64,000 nucleotides of DNA from Lachnospiraceae bacterium (GTDB taxonomy: Bacteria > Bacillota > Clostridia > Lachnospirales > Lachnospiraceae), in the NCBI GenBank assembly GCA_028689655.1, contig JAQVCT010000010.1, positions 41,712-105,711 on the forward strand. The letters are read 5' to 3'. A program made the position numbers and the translations under genes. Shown in pieces: positions 47,654-58,058 of the stretch. Numbering within the stretch: the stretch's first letter is position 1; each line of letters opens with the position of its first letter. The notes under the pieces were generated by a model. That model was not told the DNA's origin. It was given only the letters and a program-made list of their open reading frames with translations, and made no database searches.

Positions 47654-48181
47654 TTAGTTCAGGAGTTCTCTTCGGATATAGGCAAAGGTGTCCTGCTCAC
47701 CCTTCTCTGCCAGCATTTCCAGCAAGGGCTCCAGTATTTCCTTGGTGTCCTTATGGATGGGTGCGAAGTCTCTGCCACGGTTATAGTAGTTCAATGGATC
47801 GGAGTCCTTGTAATGTCCCTTATTGTACACTTTGGAAGCTGCGATGCGATCCATGAGCATTTCCACAATATATTTTGTGGGCATGGGAATGGGCACGAAT
47901 CCTTTCGTCTGCTCCATACTGTAATCAATCCAGTACTCATAGTGATGTTTGTTCCGTCCCTTATGATGTAGCCAGGCGCTGGAATATCCAATCGTTTCCC
48001 GCTCCGCATTGTTGGGACTTCTGTCTCCTTGAAAATATCTTGCTCCCACAGAGAATTCCGTGTAGGAATATTTTGACATATCATGTAAAATTCCCTGTTT
48101 ATACAGCCCTACCGCAAAGCAGCCCTTCATGACGAGGTATTTGTGGTACGTAATTGTTTTAAAATGTTCCCAAGCCTTCAT
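47654..48181 (-). CDS. DUF5662 family protein
   Basis: A 175-residue soluble protein with His/Asp-rich motifs, including GILHDMSKYSYTEFSVGARYFQGDRSPNNAERE, SAWLHHKGRNKHHYEYW and MPTKYIVEMLMDRIAASKVY. I recognise the DUF5662 family; the HD and HH motifs suggest a metal-dependent HD-type hydrolase fold, which is inference. Its start overlaps the stop of the GlgX-like gene by four bases, so the two are coupled. The role is unknown. Confidence 0.75.
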   Translation of the reverse strand: MKAWEHFKTITYHKYLVMKGCFAVGLYKQGILHDMSKYSYTEFSVGARYFQGDRSPNNAERETIGYSSAWLHHKGRNKHHYEYWIDYSMEQTKGFVPIPMPTKYIVEMLMDRIAASKVYNKGHYKDSDPLNYYNRGRDFAPIHKDTKEILEPLLEMLAEKGEQDTFAYIRRELLN

Positions 48182-50064
48182 TTCTCTTGTTCATCCTTTA
48201 TCTTACTAATCATAATGGTAATACTTCTGGGTGCCACCGTGATCTGATTCTCCTGCTCATTCTCCGGCACAGTCTCCGAAGTGCCAAGCAGCCTTACCCA
48301 TGTCTTGTCCTTGGGTAAGTTAGGTAGCGAGAAATCATGCGTAATCCAGTGCATATTGTAGGCAATGTAAAAGAACTCATCTTCCGTTCCATCCGGCAGC
48401 AAGGCATATTTGCCACAATACATAATAGCAATATGTCGATTATAATTATCGATGATGGGACGCCATACTTCCTCGCTGTGATAAGACACATCCGGATAAC
48501 CGCAGGATAATGTGTCCATCATTTTTGCTTCCTTCCCTCTCCTCAATACTGGATGCTCTTTTCGAAGCTGAATCACTGTTTTTATGAACTGGTACAACTC
48601 CTGATGTTTCTCCAATAGTTGCCAGTCCAGCCAAGATATGGCATTGTCCTGACAGTAGGCATTGTTGTTACCGCCCTGGGAATTACCGAACTCGTCCCCA
48701 CTAAGGAGCATAGGAGTCCCCTGGGATAGCAGTACAAATACAATGGCATTTTTGATTTGCTGTACGCGCAGTTTTTGGATTGCTTTCTTTCTGCTGCTAC
48801 CTTCATAACCACAGTTCCAACTGTAATTATAGTTATTTCCGTCCTTATTGTCCTCACCATTTAATTCATTGTGCTTTCTGTCGTAGGACACCAGATCCAT
48901 GAGGGTATATCCATTATAATTGGTGATATAATGAATGACACCTTCCTTCTGTGGATTGTGACGCATATGGAATAGAAATGACTGTAGCATATCTTCATCA
49001 CTTTTCAGATATTTCCGAATATCTATCATGAAGTTATCCTGATAGGAGGAAAGATTCCGATACTTCGGCACCTCCCCATCCTCATAGATCTCATCACAGG
49101 GAAAATCATAATACATCAGCTTCGTATTGCTGAACAGGGGATCTGTTGCAATCAGCGTGAGAGGAAGTTTCTCTCCCAATAAATGAATCCCATCAATATG
49201 GTACTCCAGCACCCAGAATCTCAGTACCTCCAATATAAATCCTGGTTTTATCGTCTTCGGAAAGTAGAATTGCATGATAAATTCCATGTGTTGTCTGTGC
49301 AGTTCCCGAATCAATGTCTTTAATTCCCTGTCCGGACTGTTCTTGTCCATAGCATACGCTGCTTTGGGCGCAAAATAATAGCCTTTTTTATAGCCCCAGT
49401 AATTCATTCTTTTCCTGGAGGTTTCCTGCACATCCGCTTTTTCCGCATAGTGCTCCATGGCATAGGACATGGTATTTTTCTTCTCTTCCGTCTCCACATC
49501 CACTTCCTCAAATTCATAGGCGGGCATACATTCCAGAGAAGTGACACCCAGCTCTTTCAGATATGGAATCTTTTCCTGAATTCCATGAAAAGTGCCTTTT
49601 CCATTGACCGTTGATGAATGATGTCTGGTAAATCCCCTTACATGCATACAGTACAGGATGGAATCTTCGTAGGACAATCTGGGATTCACATCCTCTCCCC
49701 AGTCAAATACATCCAGTTCTATTCCACCCCGAAGTTTCTCCAATTCAATCTGCTTTCCCCATTTTTCATGACCGATGATTTTCCGGGCATAGGGATCTGG
49801 TATGATTCCATCTCCTGCATAAAAATGATAGGAATATCCTTTTAATCCATCCTCATCACCACCGGAAATCATCATACAGTAAATATTACCGATACGATTC
49901 TCTGCTGAGAAAGGTATTTTCATCTCTTTTCCACTTTTTGCATACAGAATAATGCCGCATTCTTCATCACTATTCAATGCCACCGCAAAATTCACAGATG
50001 TCCCCACTGCTGTAGCACCCAGCGGATATGGGTTCCCTATTTTATATATCAATTTTTTCCTCAT
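48178..50064 (-). CDS. GlgX/isoamylase-family protein, catalytic residues lost
   Basis: A 628-residue homologue of glycogen debranching enzyme (GlgX): an N-terminal CBM48-like region, then LYCMHVRGFTRHHSS, GVTSLECMPAYEFEE, NYWGYKKGYYFAPKAAYA and LVSYDRKHNELNGEDNKDGNNYNYSWN. The four GH13 catalytic regions are changed. Region I (DVVYNH) reads MQFYFP, with a stretch missing after it; region II (GFRFDLA) reads DGIHLLGE; region III has no glutamate (LMYYDF); region IV (HDG) reads NYNG. It probably cannot cleave glucan and may bind it or regulate other enzymes. The frame is intact, so it is not a decayed gene. Confidence 0.88.
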   Translation of the reverse strand: MRKKLIYKIGNPYPLGATAVGTSVNFAVALNSDEECGIILYAKSGKEMKIPFSAENRIGNIYCMMISGGDEDGLKGYSYHFYAGDGIIPDPYARKIIGHEKWGKQIELEKLRGGIELDVFDWGEDVNPRLSYEDSILYCMHVRGFTRHHSSTVNGKGTFHGIQEKIPYLKELGVTSLECMPAYEFEEVDVETEEKKNTMSYAMEHYAEKADVQETSRKRMNYWGYKKGYYFAPKAAYAMDKNSPDRELKTLIRELHRQHMEFIMQFYFPKTIKPGFILEVLRFWVLEYHIDGIHLLGEKLPLTLIATDPLFSNTKLMYYDFPCDEIYEDGEVPKYRNLSSYQDNFMIDIRKYLKSDEDMLQSFLFHMRHNPQKEGVIHYITNYNGYTLMDLVSYDRKHNELNGEDNKDGNNYNYSWNCGYEGSSRKKAIQKLRVQQIKNAIVFVLLSQGTPMLLSGDEFGNSQGGNNNAYCQDNAISWLDWQLLEKHQELYQFIKTVIQLRKEHPVLRRGKEAKMMDTLSCGYPDVSYHSEEVWRPIIDNYNRHIAIMYCGKYALLPDGTEDEFFYIAYNMHWITHDFSLPNLPKDKTWVRLLGTSETVPENEQENQITVAPRSITIMISKIKDEQEK

Positions 50065-50394
50065 GTAACTACTCCTCTGCCGATGAACCTGTCTCTCATC
50101 AAGTTATTGTTTCTACCAAGCCATTCACAGTCCATCGTGAACTGTATTCTAATCATAACACAAAATGGAACCTTAGAAAATATAATGCTTGTTTTTCTTT
50201 CATTTGTTCGATATGATAATAGCAAGTTCACACACAGATTGCCTGCAACACAGGATTGCATATTTGTAACTATTCAGAACCCCATGCGCAAGATCGCTTC
50301 TTTGAAGCTTTTCTTTTGCTTATGTGGTATACCGCACTGTGGTGTGACTTAGGTGAATTAAGGTAAATAAAAAGGACTCGCAGGAAAGGTAAGG
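50065..50394. other. Intergenic region between GlgX-like gene and DUF1292 gene
   Basis: About 330 bases between divergent genes with no credible ORF or RNA gene. A weak GCTTC-TTT-GAAGC hairpin followed by TTTTCTTTT lies near 50295. Promoters for both neighbours are expected here but are not clear. Confidence 0.5.
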
Positions 50395-50748
50395 ATGAAA
50401 ATGGGAAAGAAAAATGATATCGAAGAAAATGGATTTGATGATGAAGATATGACTGTAACACTGGATCTGGAGGATGGTCAGGTCACTTGTGCCATCATCG
50501 TCATCCTGACAGTGGAAAAGCAAGACTATATCGTACTGCTCCCACTCAATGAAGATGGGGAAAACGAGGACGGGGATGTGTGGATCTACCGCTATTTCGA
50601 AGACGAAAATGATGAGACAGCAGAACCGACCTTGGAATATATCGAGGACGACGATGAATATATGCGCGCTGCAGATGCATTCTCCGAATATTTGGAAGAG
50701 AATGAGCATGACGAAATCGTAGAATCTGAGGAATCTGACGAATCATAG
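50395..50748 (+). CDS. DUF1292 family acidic protein
   Basis: A 117-residue, very acidic protein. It has TVTLDLEDGQVTCAIIVILTVEKQDYIVLLP and DGDVWIYRYFEDENDE, the core of the DUF1292 family of small proteins found in Firmicutes, whose function is unknown. A closely spaced second ATG (codon 3) is an equally possible start; GGAAAGG and AAGG lie upstream. It stands alone on the plus strand between two minus-strand genes. Confidence 0.85.
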   Translation: MKMGKKNDIEENGFDDEDMTVTLDLEDGQVTCAIIVILTVEKQDYIVLLPLNEDGENEDGDVWIYRYFEDENDETAEPTLEYIEDDDEYMRAADAFSEYLEENEHDEIVESEESDES

Positions 50749-50796
50749 ATTTACACCTATTTACAACAGAAATCATATGCATTCCAAATTTGGTTT

Positions 50797-52617
50797 TCAT
50801 TTGATCAGTACTTTCAGAAAACGGGAAGGCTCTTTACATTCTACTTTTGAAGCTATGTAGAATAGGAAGAGCCTTTCTTTTGCTCTGGTCATGGCCACAT
50901 AGAACAGGCGCCGCTCCTCCTCTATCTCATCTGCACTGATTGCTTTTTTGTGGGGAATGATCTTTTCGTTGAGATCCGGCAATATGACATTTCTGAATTC
51001 CAGACCTTTGGACCCATGCATGGTCATGATCTGCACCGCATCCTCTTCCTTTTTCTCCTTGGCATGATTCATTTTCTGAAACTCTTCCACCACATCCTCC
51101 GTGTGCTGTACATATTCCTGTATCGTGTCGTAAGGGATGGCATTTTTCTGTAATTCACCCAATAAGGTCAGCCATTCCTCCACATTGGTTCCCTGCTCTC
51201 TGGCATAGGTACCTATATGATCATCGTAGCCGATTCCCTTTCTGATATAATTGATGGCTGCGTAAGGGTTCATCTGTCTGATCTTTCTGATATCATATTC
51301 CAGTCTGCGAATCCGTTCCTGAATATAGCTCTTGTCCCCATAATACCTGTATAATGCCCGAAAATCTATCCCTGAATCTGTACATGCCTTACGGCTGAGA
51401 TATCTTTTGGGTTTATTCATGATCTGGAAAAATTCTTTCCGTTCTCCGCTCAAACTGAACTTTAAATACGAAAGGATATCTTTTGCAATAAAATGCTGAT
51501 AGATGGACGTAACTTTCTCCTTCATCTGTACAGGAATCTGCTTTTCTATGAGCCTTTCCGCCATATTGCTCATCCCTTCATTCGTCCTGTAGATCATGGC
51601 GATCTCACTGTAAGGTACTCCCTGCCTGTAAATTCCCTGTATTAAATGAATGATGTTCTCACACTCCTCTTTTTCCGAGGTAAATCCATGCATCATGACC
51701 TGCTCTCCATCGGCATTTTGACTTGTGATCTCTTTCGCATATCTCTTTTGATTTTCCAGAATGACCTTTTTTGAGGCATTTACGATCATCCCCGAACATC
51801 GATAATTCACATCCAGTAATATCCGTTCACTGTTTGTGAAATCTTTCTCAAATCCCATCAGTATCTCCGGCTTAGACCCTCGAAACCCATAGATGGATTG
51901 ATCATCATCCCCCACCACGAACAGATTATTATCAGGACATGCCAGCAGTTTGATGGTCTTATATTGCAGCAGATTGATGTCCTGAAATTCATCGATGAGG
52001 ATATACTTATATTTCTCCCGCCAGAAGTTTCGCATATTGATATCCTGCTTCAGCAGTTCATAACAGGATAATACCATATCATCAAAATCAATCTTCCGAT
52101 TCCTCTGAAACAGTGCGCGGTAATTCCCATAGATTTCCCGGAATTTCTCCGGCTCCATGCTTTGGGAAGTATAACCAGAAATAGGGATTCCCATGTTCTT
52201 CACTTTACTGATTTCATTGAGCAGGCTTGTAACTTCTTCACATTCGCTGCTCTCATATAGTTCCAGCACTTCCTGTAAATATTCTTTTTTCTCTGACTCT
52301 TTAATAATATTGGAATAGGTAAATTCATAGGCATACTGTAAGATATGAAAAAAGATGGCGTGGAAAGTACCAAATTGAACAGGAAAGAATTCTCCCTGCA
52401 TGAGCTTGTGAAAACGTTCTTCCATTTCTGTGGATGCTGCTTTTGTAAATGTGATAACTAAGATATTTTCCGGGGAAATATGATAGGACTCTATCATATG
52501 TTTGATACGATTGGTAATGACAAAAGTTTTACCGGAGCCTGGACCGGCTAGTACAAGTGCCGGTCCTGTTCCGTGTTGAATCGCCTTTTGCTGCGATTGA
52601 TTGATTATTTTATGCAT
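50797..52617 (-). CDS. UvrD/PcrA-like superfamily 1 DNA helicase
   Basis: A 606-residue ATP-driven 3'-5' DNA helicase. Motifs in order: Walker [18 protein letters not shown], motif Ia [11 protein letters not shown], motif [12 protein letters not shown], motif [18 protein letters not shown], motif IV LDVNYRC, motif [15 protein letters not shown] and motif [15 protein letters not shown]. It is about 100 residues shorter than PcrA and lacks its long C-terminal tail. It overlaps the end of gltX by eight bases, so the two are probably coupled, although they have no shared process. Its exact role in repair or replication is not clear. Confidence 0.93.
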   Translation of the reverse strand: MHKIINQSQQKAIQHGTGPALVLAGPGSGKTFVITNRIKHMIESYHISPENILVITFTKAASTEMEERFHKLMQGEFFPVQFGTFHAIFFHILQYAYEFTYSNIIKESEKKEYLQEVLELYESSECEEVTSLLNEISKVKNMGIPISGYTSQSMEPEKFREIYGNYRALFQRNRKIDFDDMVLSCYELLKQDINMRNFWREKYKYILIDEFQDINLLQYKTIKLLACPDNNLFVVGDDDQSIYGFRGSKPEILMGFEKDFTNSERILLDVNYRCSGMIVNASKKVILENQKRYAKEITSQNADGEQVMMHGFTSEKEECENIIHLIQGIYRQGVPYSEIAMIYRTNEGMSNMAERLIEKQIPVQMKEKVTSIYQHFIAKDILSYLKFSLSGERKEFFQIMNKPKRYLSRKACTDSGIDFRALYRYYGDKSYIQERIRRLEYDIRKIRQMNPYAAINYIRKGIGYDDHIGTYAREQGTNVEEWLTLLGELQKNAIPYDTIQEYVQHTEDVVEEFQKMNHAKEKKEEDAVQIMTMHGSKGLEFRNVILPDLNEKIIPHKKAISADEIEEERRLFYVAMTRAKERLFLFYIASKVECKEPSRFLKVLIK

Positions 52618-54064
52618 TCTGTAATAATTCGATTCCTTTTTTCAGTCGTTTGATGGATTCCTCTTTGCCCAGGATCTCCATGATCTCAGTAGCGCCACAG
52701 GGGGTCATCTGCTTGCCGGATGCTGCTGTACGAACCGGCCACATGACGTATCCGTTCTTACAGCCTTTTTTCTCTACGTAGCCGGCTAAGGTCTGGTATA
52801 GGGCGTCATTGCTGTAATCCTCCTGTGCCTCGAATAAGGGCAGGAGCTCCTGCAATACTTCCAGAGAAGATTCCGTTGTAGTCTTCATCTTCTTGTGTGT
52901 ATACATAGCGATATCATATTCAGGCAATTCTTCAAAGAAATCTACATGATCTTTGATCTCTGGGAATGTCTCGATTCTGGTCTTCACCATCTCTGCAATT
53001 TTTTTCAGATCAAAGTCTTTGGTCAGCACTTCTTTTAAGATTGGCTCTGCTTTTTCATAAAAAACATCGAAATCCATTTTCTTGATATATTCACCGTTCA
53101 TCCATTTTAATTTTTTATAATCAAAGACTGCCGGAGATTTGGACATATGGTGATAATCAAATTCCTTCACCAGTTCATCCAATGTGAAGATCTCTTCATT
53201 GTTAGATGGGCTCCAACCCAGCAATGCCACATAATTGACCACTGCCTCTGTGAGGAATCCCTGATCAATGAGATCCTCGTAGGAAGAATGTCCACATCGC
53301 TTGGACAATTTATGATGCTCCTCGTCTGTAATCAATGGGCAGTGCACATAGACAGGCACTTCCCACCCAAAGGCATCATAGAGACGGTTATATTTGGGTG
53401 AAGAAGATAAATACTCATTACCACGCACCACATGGGTGATTCCCATGAGATGATCGTCCACTACATTGGCGAAATTGTATGTGGGATATCCGTCTGATTT
53501 GATGAGGATCATATCATCCAGCTCGGAGTTATCTACGGTAATATCTCCGTAGATTTCATCGGAGAATGTAGTGGTTCCCTCTGTAGGATTATTCTGTCTG
53601 ATGACATAGGGCATTCCACTGGCAAGCTTCTCTGCCACTTCTTCCTTGGATAAGGACAGACAATGCTTGTCATACACATTGATCTCTTTTCCATCAATCA
53701 CCTGATTCAATGTAGCCAGTCTTTCTTTGTCACAGAAGCAGTAATAAGCCTTGCCGCTTTCAACAAGCTTCCTGGCATATTCCAGATAGATACCACTCGC
53801 CTGTCTCTCACTCTGTACGTAAGGTCCGACACCTTTATCTTTATCCGGTCCTTCGTCATGTACCAGACCAGTCTTCTCCAGTGTTCTGTAAATGATATCC
53901 ACAGCACCTTCCACCAGACGCTCCTGATCTGTATCTTCAATACGAAGGATGAAGTCTCCCCCTTCGTGCTTTGCAATCAAATATGCATATAATGCGGTTC
54001 TCAAATTACCTACGTGCATCCTGCCTGTGGGGCTCGGTGCAAAACGTGTTCTTACTTTGCTCAC
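52610..54064 (-). CDS. gltX: Glutamyl-tRNA synthetase
   Basis: Charges tRNA-Glu (and possibly tRNA-Gln). The 484-residue class I enzyme has the HIGH-type motif [23 protein letters not shown], and the KMSKS-type loop [15 protein letters not shown], with the C-terminal anticodon-binding helices. Whether it also mischarges tRNA-Gln, as in many Firmicutes, cannot be told here. Confidence 0.96.
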   Translation of the reverse strand: MSKVRTRFAPSPTGRMHVGNLRTALYAYLIAKHEGGDFILRIEDTDQERLVEGAVDIIYRTLEKTGLVHDEGPDKDKGVGPYVQSERQASGIYLEYARKLVESGKAYYCFCDKERLATLNQVIDGKEINVYDKHCLSLSKEEVAEKLASGMPYVIRQNNPTEGTTTFSDEIYGDITVDNSELDDMILIKSDGYPTYNFANVVDDHLMGITHVVRGNEYLSSSPKYNRLYDAFGWEVPVYVHCPLITDEEHHKLSKRCGHSSYEDLIDQGFLTEAVVNYVALLGWSPSNNEEIFTLDELVKEFDYHHMSKSPAVFDYKKLKWMNGEYIKKMDFDVFYEKAEPILKEVLTKDFDLKKIAEMVKTRIETFPEIKDHVDFFEELPEYDIAMYTHKKMKTTTESSLEVLQELLPLFEAQEDYSNDALYQTLAGYVEKKGCKNGYVMWPVRTAASGKQMTPCGATEIMEILGKEESIKRLKKGIELLQNA

Positions 54065-54278
54065 TTTTCTTACCTCTCATATCTGCTTTTATACTGCTGT
54101 TTATCTCTATACTGCACGAATCATCATGACAAGATCTCATGCATATCCAAACTTACCCTGATCCGCCAGCACAAACTGTAAATTCCCATGGGAAACCATG
54201 CTGTGTTCGTTCCCGCTTTTACGTATCGTATGGATTGCACCCTTACTTACTGCTTTATCTCATAAAAGGAATATCTCT

Positions 54279-55769
54279 TTATTCGTTCCTATCATCTTTG
54301 TGAGGAATCTTTTCCTCCGACGCTGCCTTGAAGCTGTTGACCTCTTTGGTCGCTTTGTTGATGGCGATGTTCGTACCCGCTCCTGCCACACAGCCTCCCG
54401 GACATGCCATACCTTCGATAAGACATCCGTTCTTCTTGCCCATCTTGGCTAACATTAGGATTTTCTTACAATCAGCAAGACTTTCCGCATGTTCAATATT
54501 TACTTCCACATCCGGATAATATTCTCTGATACATTCCTCGATGGCATTTGCCACACCGCCAGCGACACCGTATCCACGTCCTGCCCCTGTAGCACCTTCC
54601 AATTTATCTTCCGGGCCTACCTGTTCGATTTCGATGCCCTTCGCCTCGAACATACCCAATAGTTCCTCAAAGGTAATTACAAAATCCACATCGGAACGCA
54701 CGGTTCTTCTCATTGCTTCTAACTTCTTCGCCGCACAGGGCCCGATAAATACTACACTTGCATCCGGATGATCTTCCTTAATCTTGCGGGCGGTTGCCAC
54801 CATAGGGGTCAGCTCGTTGGAGATACTGCCGATGGTCTCCGGGAAAAATTTCTTTGCCAGCATGGACCAGGACGGACAGCAGGACGTCAGCAGGAAGGGA
54901 AGTTCTCCCGTGGTCACTTTATGCACATAGTGCTCCGCCTCCGCGATGGCACCCATATCGGCACCGATGGCAGTCTCATATACATCATAGAATCCAAGTT
55001 CCTTTAATGCAGTCTTGATCATATCCGGGGTGGCATTTCCAAATTGTCCCACGAAAGCGGGAGCTACCTGGGCGATGATCTTTCTGCCCGACTGGATGGC
55101 TCTGATCAGCTGGAAGATCTGTGACTTGTCCGCAATTGCTCCAAAAGGACAGCTCACCATACATTGTCCACAGGATACGCAGATGTCATTATCGATCTGT
55201 GCTCTTCCCAGGGAATCATTCTTGATGGCATTGACGCCACAGGCTGCCGCACAGGGTCTCACCTGATGAGTGATTGCATCATAAGGGCAGATTGCCTTAC
55301 ATTTTCCACAGCGGATACATTTTTCCTGATCGATGTGGGATTTTCCATTGACCATGGTAATAGCACCTCTTGGACATACTTCACGGCAGGGATGTGCCAG
55401 GCAGCCCATACATTTATCCGATACCTCATAGTCATTTTCCGGACATGCATTACATGCGGAAGGAATGACCTGCATCAGTGGTGGTTCATAGTATTTATCT
55501 GAAATATTACTCTCTTCCAATCCCTGTGAAACGTGGACCGGCTGATTTTCCGGACGAAGGGACATGCCCATCGCCAGACGCATACGCTCTCTCACAACAG
55601 CTCTCTCACGGTAAATGCTTTCCCAATATTCGGGATTCTCCGTATTTACGATCTTATATGGTAAAGCTTCCATATCATCGATTAAATTCTCTGAATGATA
55701 AGCTAAATTTGCAACTTCCTTAAATACTCTTCTTCTTACTTTCCTAACCTGAGTATCAATACCTCTCAT
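54279..55769 (-). CDS. [FeFe]-hydrogenase-like protein, group B type
   Basis: A 496-residue iron-sulfur protein combining several 4Fe-4S sites (about residues 100-230: CNACPENDYEVSDKCMGC, CIRCGKCKAICPYDA, CVSCGQCMVSCPFGA) with an H-cluster domain (about 240-460). The cluster motifs are TSCCPSW, GPCAAKKLE and GMACPGGCVAGAG, which recall group B hydrogenases. It could release or use H2 with ferredoxin, but such proteins may also be sensors or enzymes of unknown activity. Start at ATG 55769 with GGAGG six bases upstream; the longer frame to 55880 includes the leader hairpin. Rex-like operator upstream. Confidence 0.88.
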   Translation of the reverse strand: MRGIDTQVRKVRRRVFKEVANLAYHSENLIDDMEALPYKIVNTENPEYWESIYRERAVVRERMRLAMGMSLRPENQPVHVSQGLEESNISDKYYEPPLMQVIPSACNACPENDYEVSDKCMGCLAHPCREVCPRGAITMVNGKSHIDQEKCIRCGKCKAICPYDAITHQVRPCAAACGVNAIKNDSLGRAQIDNDICVSCGQCMVSCPFGAIADKSQIFQLIRAIQSGRKIIAQVAPAFVGQFGNATPDMIKTALKELGFYDVYETAIGADMGAIAEAEHYVHKVTTGELPFLLTSCCPSWSMLAKKFFPETIGSISNELTPMVATARKIKEDHPDASVVFIGPCAAKKLEAMRRTVRSDVDFVITFEELLGMFEAKGIEIEQVGPEDKLEGATGAGRGYGVAGGVANAIEECIREYYPDVEVNIEHAESLADCKKILMLAKMGKKNGCLIEGMACPGGCVAGAGTNIAINKATKEVNSFKAASEEKIPHKDDRNE

Positions 55770-55805
55770 GCCATTCCTCCATTTATAGAATATAGAAATC
55801 AAAAA

Positions 55806-55871
55806 ACGTTCATTAGTGTCAATATCTGAAACGACTAAATCGCCATCCCCTATTTTGACACAAATGAACGT
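55806..55871 (-). promoter_or_regulatory. Large leader hairpin with T-run before the hydrogenase gene
   Basis: Arms 55806-55822 and 55855-55871 pair over 16 of 17 bases (ACGTTCATTAGTGTCAA against TTGACACAAATGAACGT), with a 32-base loop that can pair further (CGA/TCG). On the minus strand TTTTTT follows. It lies between the predicted transcription start (about 55878) and the hydrogenase ATG, so it is either an attenuator or a terminator for the GldFG transcript. Confidence 0.6.
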
Positions 55872-55882
55872 GGAAATCAAGT

Positions 55883-55923
55883 AATATACACTGTTTTGTT
55901 CGCTTTTGTTAATTAAGTAACAA
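55883..55923 (-). promoter_or_regulatory. Promoter with Rex-like palindrome
   Basis: TTGTTAATTAAGTAACAA (55906-55923) matches the Clostridia Rex consensus TTGTTAANNNNTTAACAA at all but one position; the eight-base arms TTTTGTTA/TAACAAAA are perfect. A minus-strand promoter TTAACA (55912-55907) - 18 bases - TATATT (55888-55883) overlaps it. Rex is the NADH/NAD+-sensing repressor of fermentation genes, so redox control of the hydrogenase-like gene is likely. Confidence 0.6.
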
Positions 55924-55934
55924 AAAGTATCTAT

Positions 55935-58058
55935 TTATTTTTTTCTTCTCTTCGCCCATATTACAATACCCATCGCCATCATCATGAGCGGTATCACGAT
56001 AGTCACCATAAGTCCCCATAGAACTATCACATTCTGTGGCATCATAATGGTGCTGTAATCATAGCTCTTCGATGGGATGGAGACGCTTTCCTCGTGATCT
56101 ACCATATAGCTTACCGCACTGGTGAACAGTTTCACATTGGCTCCTGATACCATGGTATCGAACTTGTCATCCACCAGATATTCACAGCCGAACACCGCAA
56201 TCTTCGTGGTGGAGTCGTCCTCGTTATCCTTTGTGAGGTAGACACCCAGATCAAAGGGTCCTGATATGTCACCCTCCTCCTTATCGTAACTTGTCATGTT
56301 TTTCAAGTCAGACTTACTGTAGGAACTGTCGGTACTGGTGAGTAACGGTGTGGCTGTGACACCCTCCGGCATACTGTCCTCCTCAGCGACCTGCAACCCC
56401 GTGGATTGTGGCATGAGCACATATCGTTTCCCTTCGTAAAGTTCTCTGGTAATGGCATGACTCCTGATCTCCGGCAGTAAATAGAATGGATATTGATAAT
56501 AGCTGTTCTTCGCCGTATCAAATACCGCACCCTTCACAATGGTAACGCCATAGTCCGATAAGATGGATTCAAAATGAGGTAGTTCCTCCTCTGTGGTGGC
56601 TGTGAGAATCACTGCGTGACCTCCTGCCTTCAGGTAATCCTTCACCTTATTGGCATCCTCCTCCGTATAGTCTGCCACGGGCCCTGAGATAATAATACTT
56701 GCCGCATCCTCCGGAATAGCACCATAGTTCATAAGATTTATGCTTTCCACATCTACATTTTCTTTTCTCAGATTGGACAAAACACCCGTGGATAATTCCA
56801 GTTCCTGATGCCCTGTGATCACATAGACTTTGGGAAGATTATCACTGGTCACGTAGGCGATAGCAGATGTGACCTGCCCCTCCCCATCGTAACCCGTCGT
56901 ATTCTGCTGATAGGTCTGGTAATCGATCTCTGTCTCAAAGCAGTCACTATAGGAAATCACTGTACTCTTATCGCCGCAGGCAACGATCATGCTATTGTCA
57001 GCCAGTTGATCCGTGGTATACTGGGATGCAATTTCAGGGAAATCCTTCTGGCTCTTATAAGACACCTTTATCTTTTTAGAATAAGACTCATAATTTGAGA
57101 GCATTTCCTTGATGGTGGAATCTGCATTACGCTCACTGTTCAGCACAGTGAGCTGGATATCCCTGTCCAGTTGATCCAGCAGATTCTTCGTGGTATCGGA
57201 AATGGAATACATCTGGTTGCTGGTAATATCAAAGCTGCGAACAGACGCTGGCAGGAAATTCGCCCCAATATTTACAGCCGCTATGAGAACTGCCACCAGG
57301 ATGGTAATCCCCGCACTTGCCGCCGTCCTTATGACGCCATAATTTACCATGGTCCATCTTCTCTTCTGTATCACCTGACAGGTGAGGAACAGGGAAAAAA
57401 TAATCACAGAGATATAATATAAGACACAGTTGACATCAATAATGCCATTGAGCAGATTATCAAATCGGGTAGCAATGTCGAAAATACTCAATATTTTCGT
57501 AATCCAGTTCCCTGTGGTGGAAATGATATTGCACAGACCGGACATCATAAACCCTGTCAGCAGGATTGCAAAGGTAAGAACCGCCGCGATGACCTGGCTC
57601 TCCGTTATGGCAGACAGGAACATGCCGATGGCGATACAGGTAGCACCAAAGAGAAAAAATGCTGCAATTGCCACATAGGTCTCCGCTATGGGAATGCTGC
57701 CGTTCACAATGAGAATCACAGGATAGCATGCTGATATGAGGACCACCAGCAGCAATATCGTAAGCAGTGCCAGATATTTCCCGAGAATAATACCGGACAG
57801 CCGCACCGGTGCTGTAAATAATAGCTGATCCGTCTTCTGGTGCTTTTCCTCGGACAGGATTTTCATAGTGAGTACAGGCACTGCGAACAAAAAAATGACC
57901 ATAACACTGCTAAGTACGTAGGAATAGTATGGAATACCATATACCAGGCAGTCCACCATGAAGTACATCCCTACGAAAAATAATAATACTGCCATAAAGA
58001 GCCAGCCTATGACAGAATGAAAATAAGATTTTAGCTCCTTCTTATATACTGCTATCAT
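55935..58058 (-). CDS. Fused ABC-2 permease and GldG-like transport protein
   Basis: A 707-residue fusion. Residues 1 to about 235 are a GldF-like ABC-2 permease (six helices, AVYKKELKSYFHSVIGWLF, LTMKILSEEKHQKTDQLLFTAP). Residues about 245-707 are GldG-like: a helix, the extracellular domain (FDITSNQMYSISDTTKNLLDQL, VYVITGHQELEL) and a C-terminal helix. In Bacteroidota these are two genes of the gliding apparatus; here they are one protein with an ATPase gene overlapping by 17 bases. The substrate is unknown, and gliding is not expected in this organism. Confidence 0.88.
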   Translation of the reverse strand: MIAVYKKELKSYFHSVIGWLFMAVLLFFVGMYFMVDCLVYGIPYYSYVLSSVMVIFLFAVPVLTMKILSEEKHQKTDQLLFTAPVRLSGIILGKYLALLTILLLVVLISACYPVILIVNGSIPIAETYVAIAAFFLFGATCIAIGMFLSAITESQVIAAVLTFAILLTGFMMSGLCNIISTTGNWITKILSIFDIATRFDNLLNGIIDVNCVLYYISVIIFSLFLTCQVIQKRRWTMVNYGVIRTAASAGITILVAVLIAAVNIGANFLPASVRSFDITSNQMYSISDTTKNLLDQLDRDIQLTVLNSERNADSTIKEMLSNYESYSKKIKVSYKSQKDFPEIASQYTTDQLADNSMIVACGDKSTVISYSDCFETEIDYQTYQQNTTGYDGEGQVTSAIAYVTSDNLPKVYVITGHQELELSTGVLSNLRKENVDVESINLMNYGAIPEDAASIIISGPVADYTEEDANKVKDYLKAGGHAVILTATTEEELPHFESILSDYGVTIVKGAVFDTAKNSYYQYPFYLLPEIRSHAITRELYEGKRYVLMPQSTGLQVAEEDSMPEGVTATPLLTSTDSSYSKSDLKNMTSYDKEEGDISGPFDLGVYLTKDNEDDSTTKIAVFGCEYLVDDKFDTMVSGANVKLFTSAVSYMVDHEESVSIPSKSYDYSTIMMPQNVIVLWGLMVTIVIPLMMMAMGIVIWAKRRKK

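Noticed and set aside
47258..47971. 237-residue plus-strand frame
   Set aside because: It runs through a terminator, the hairpin repeats and antisense of the DUF5662 gene, so it is not a credible protein.
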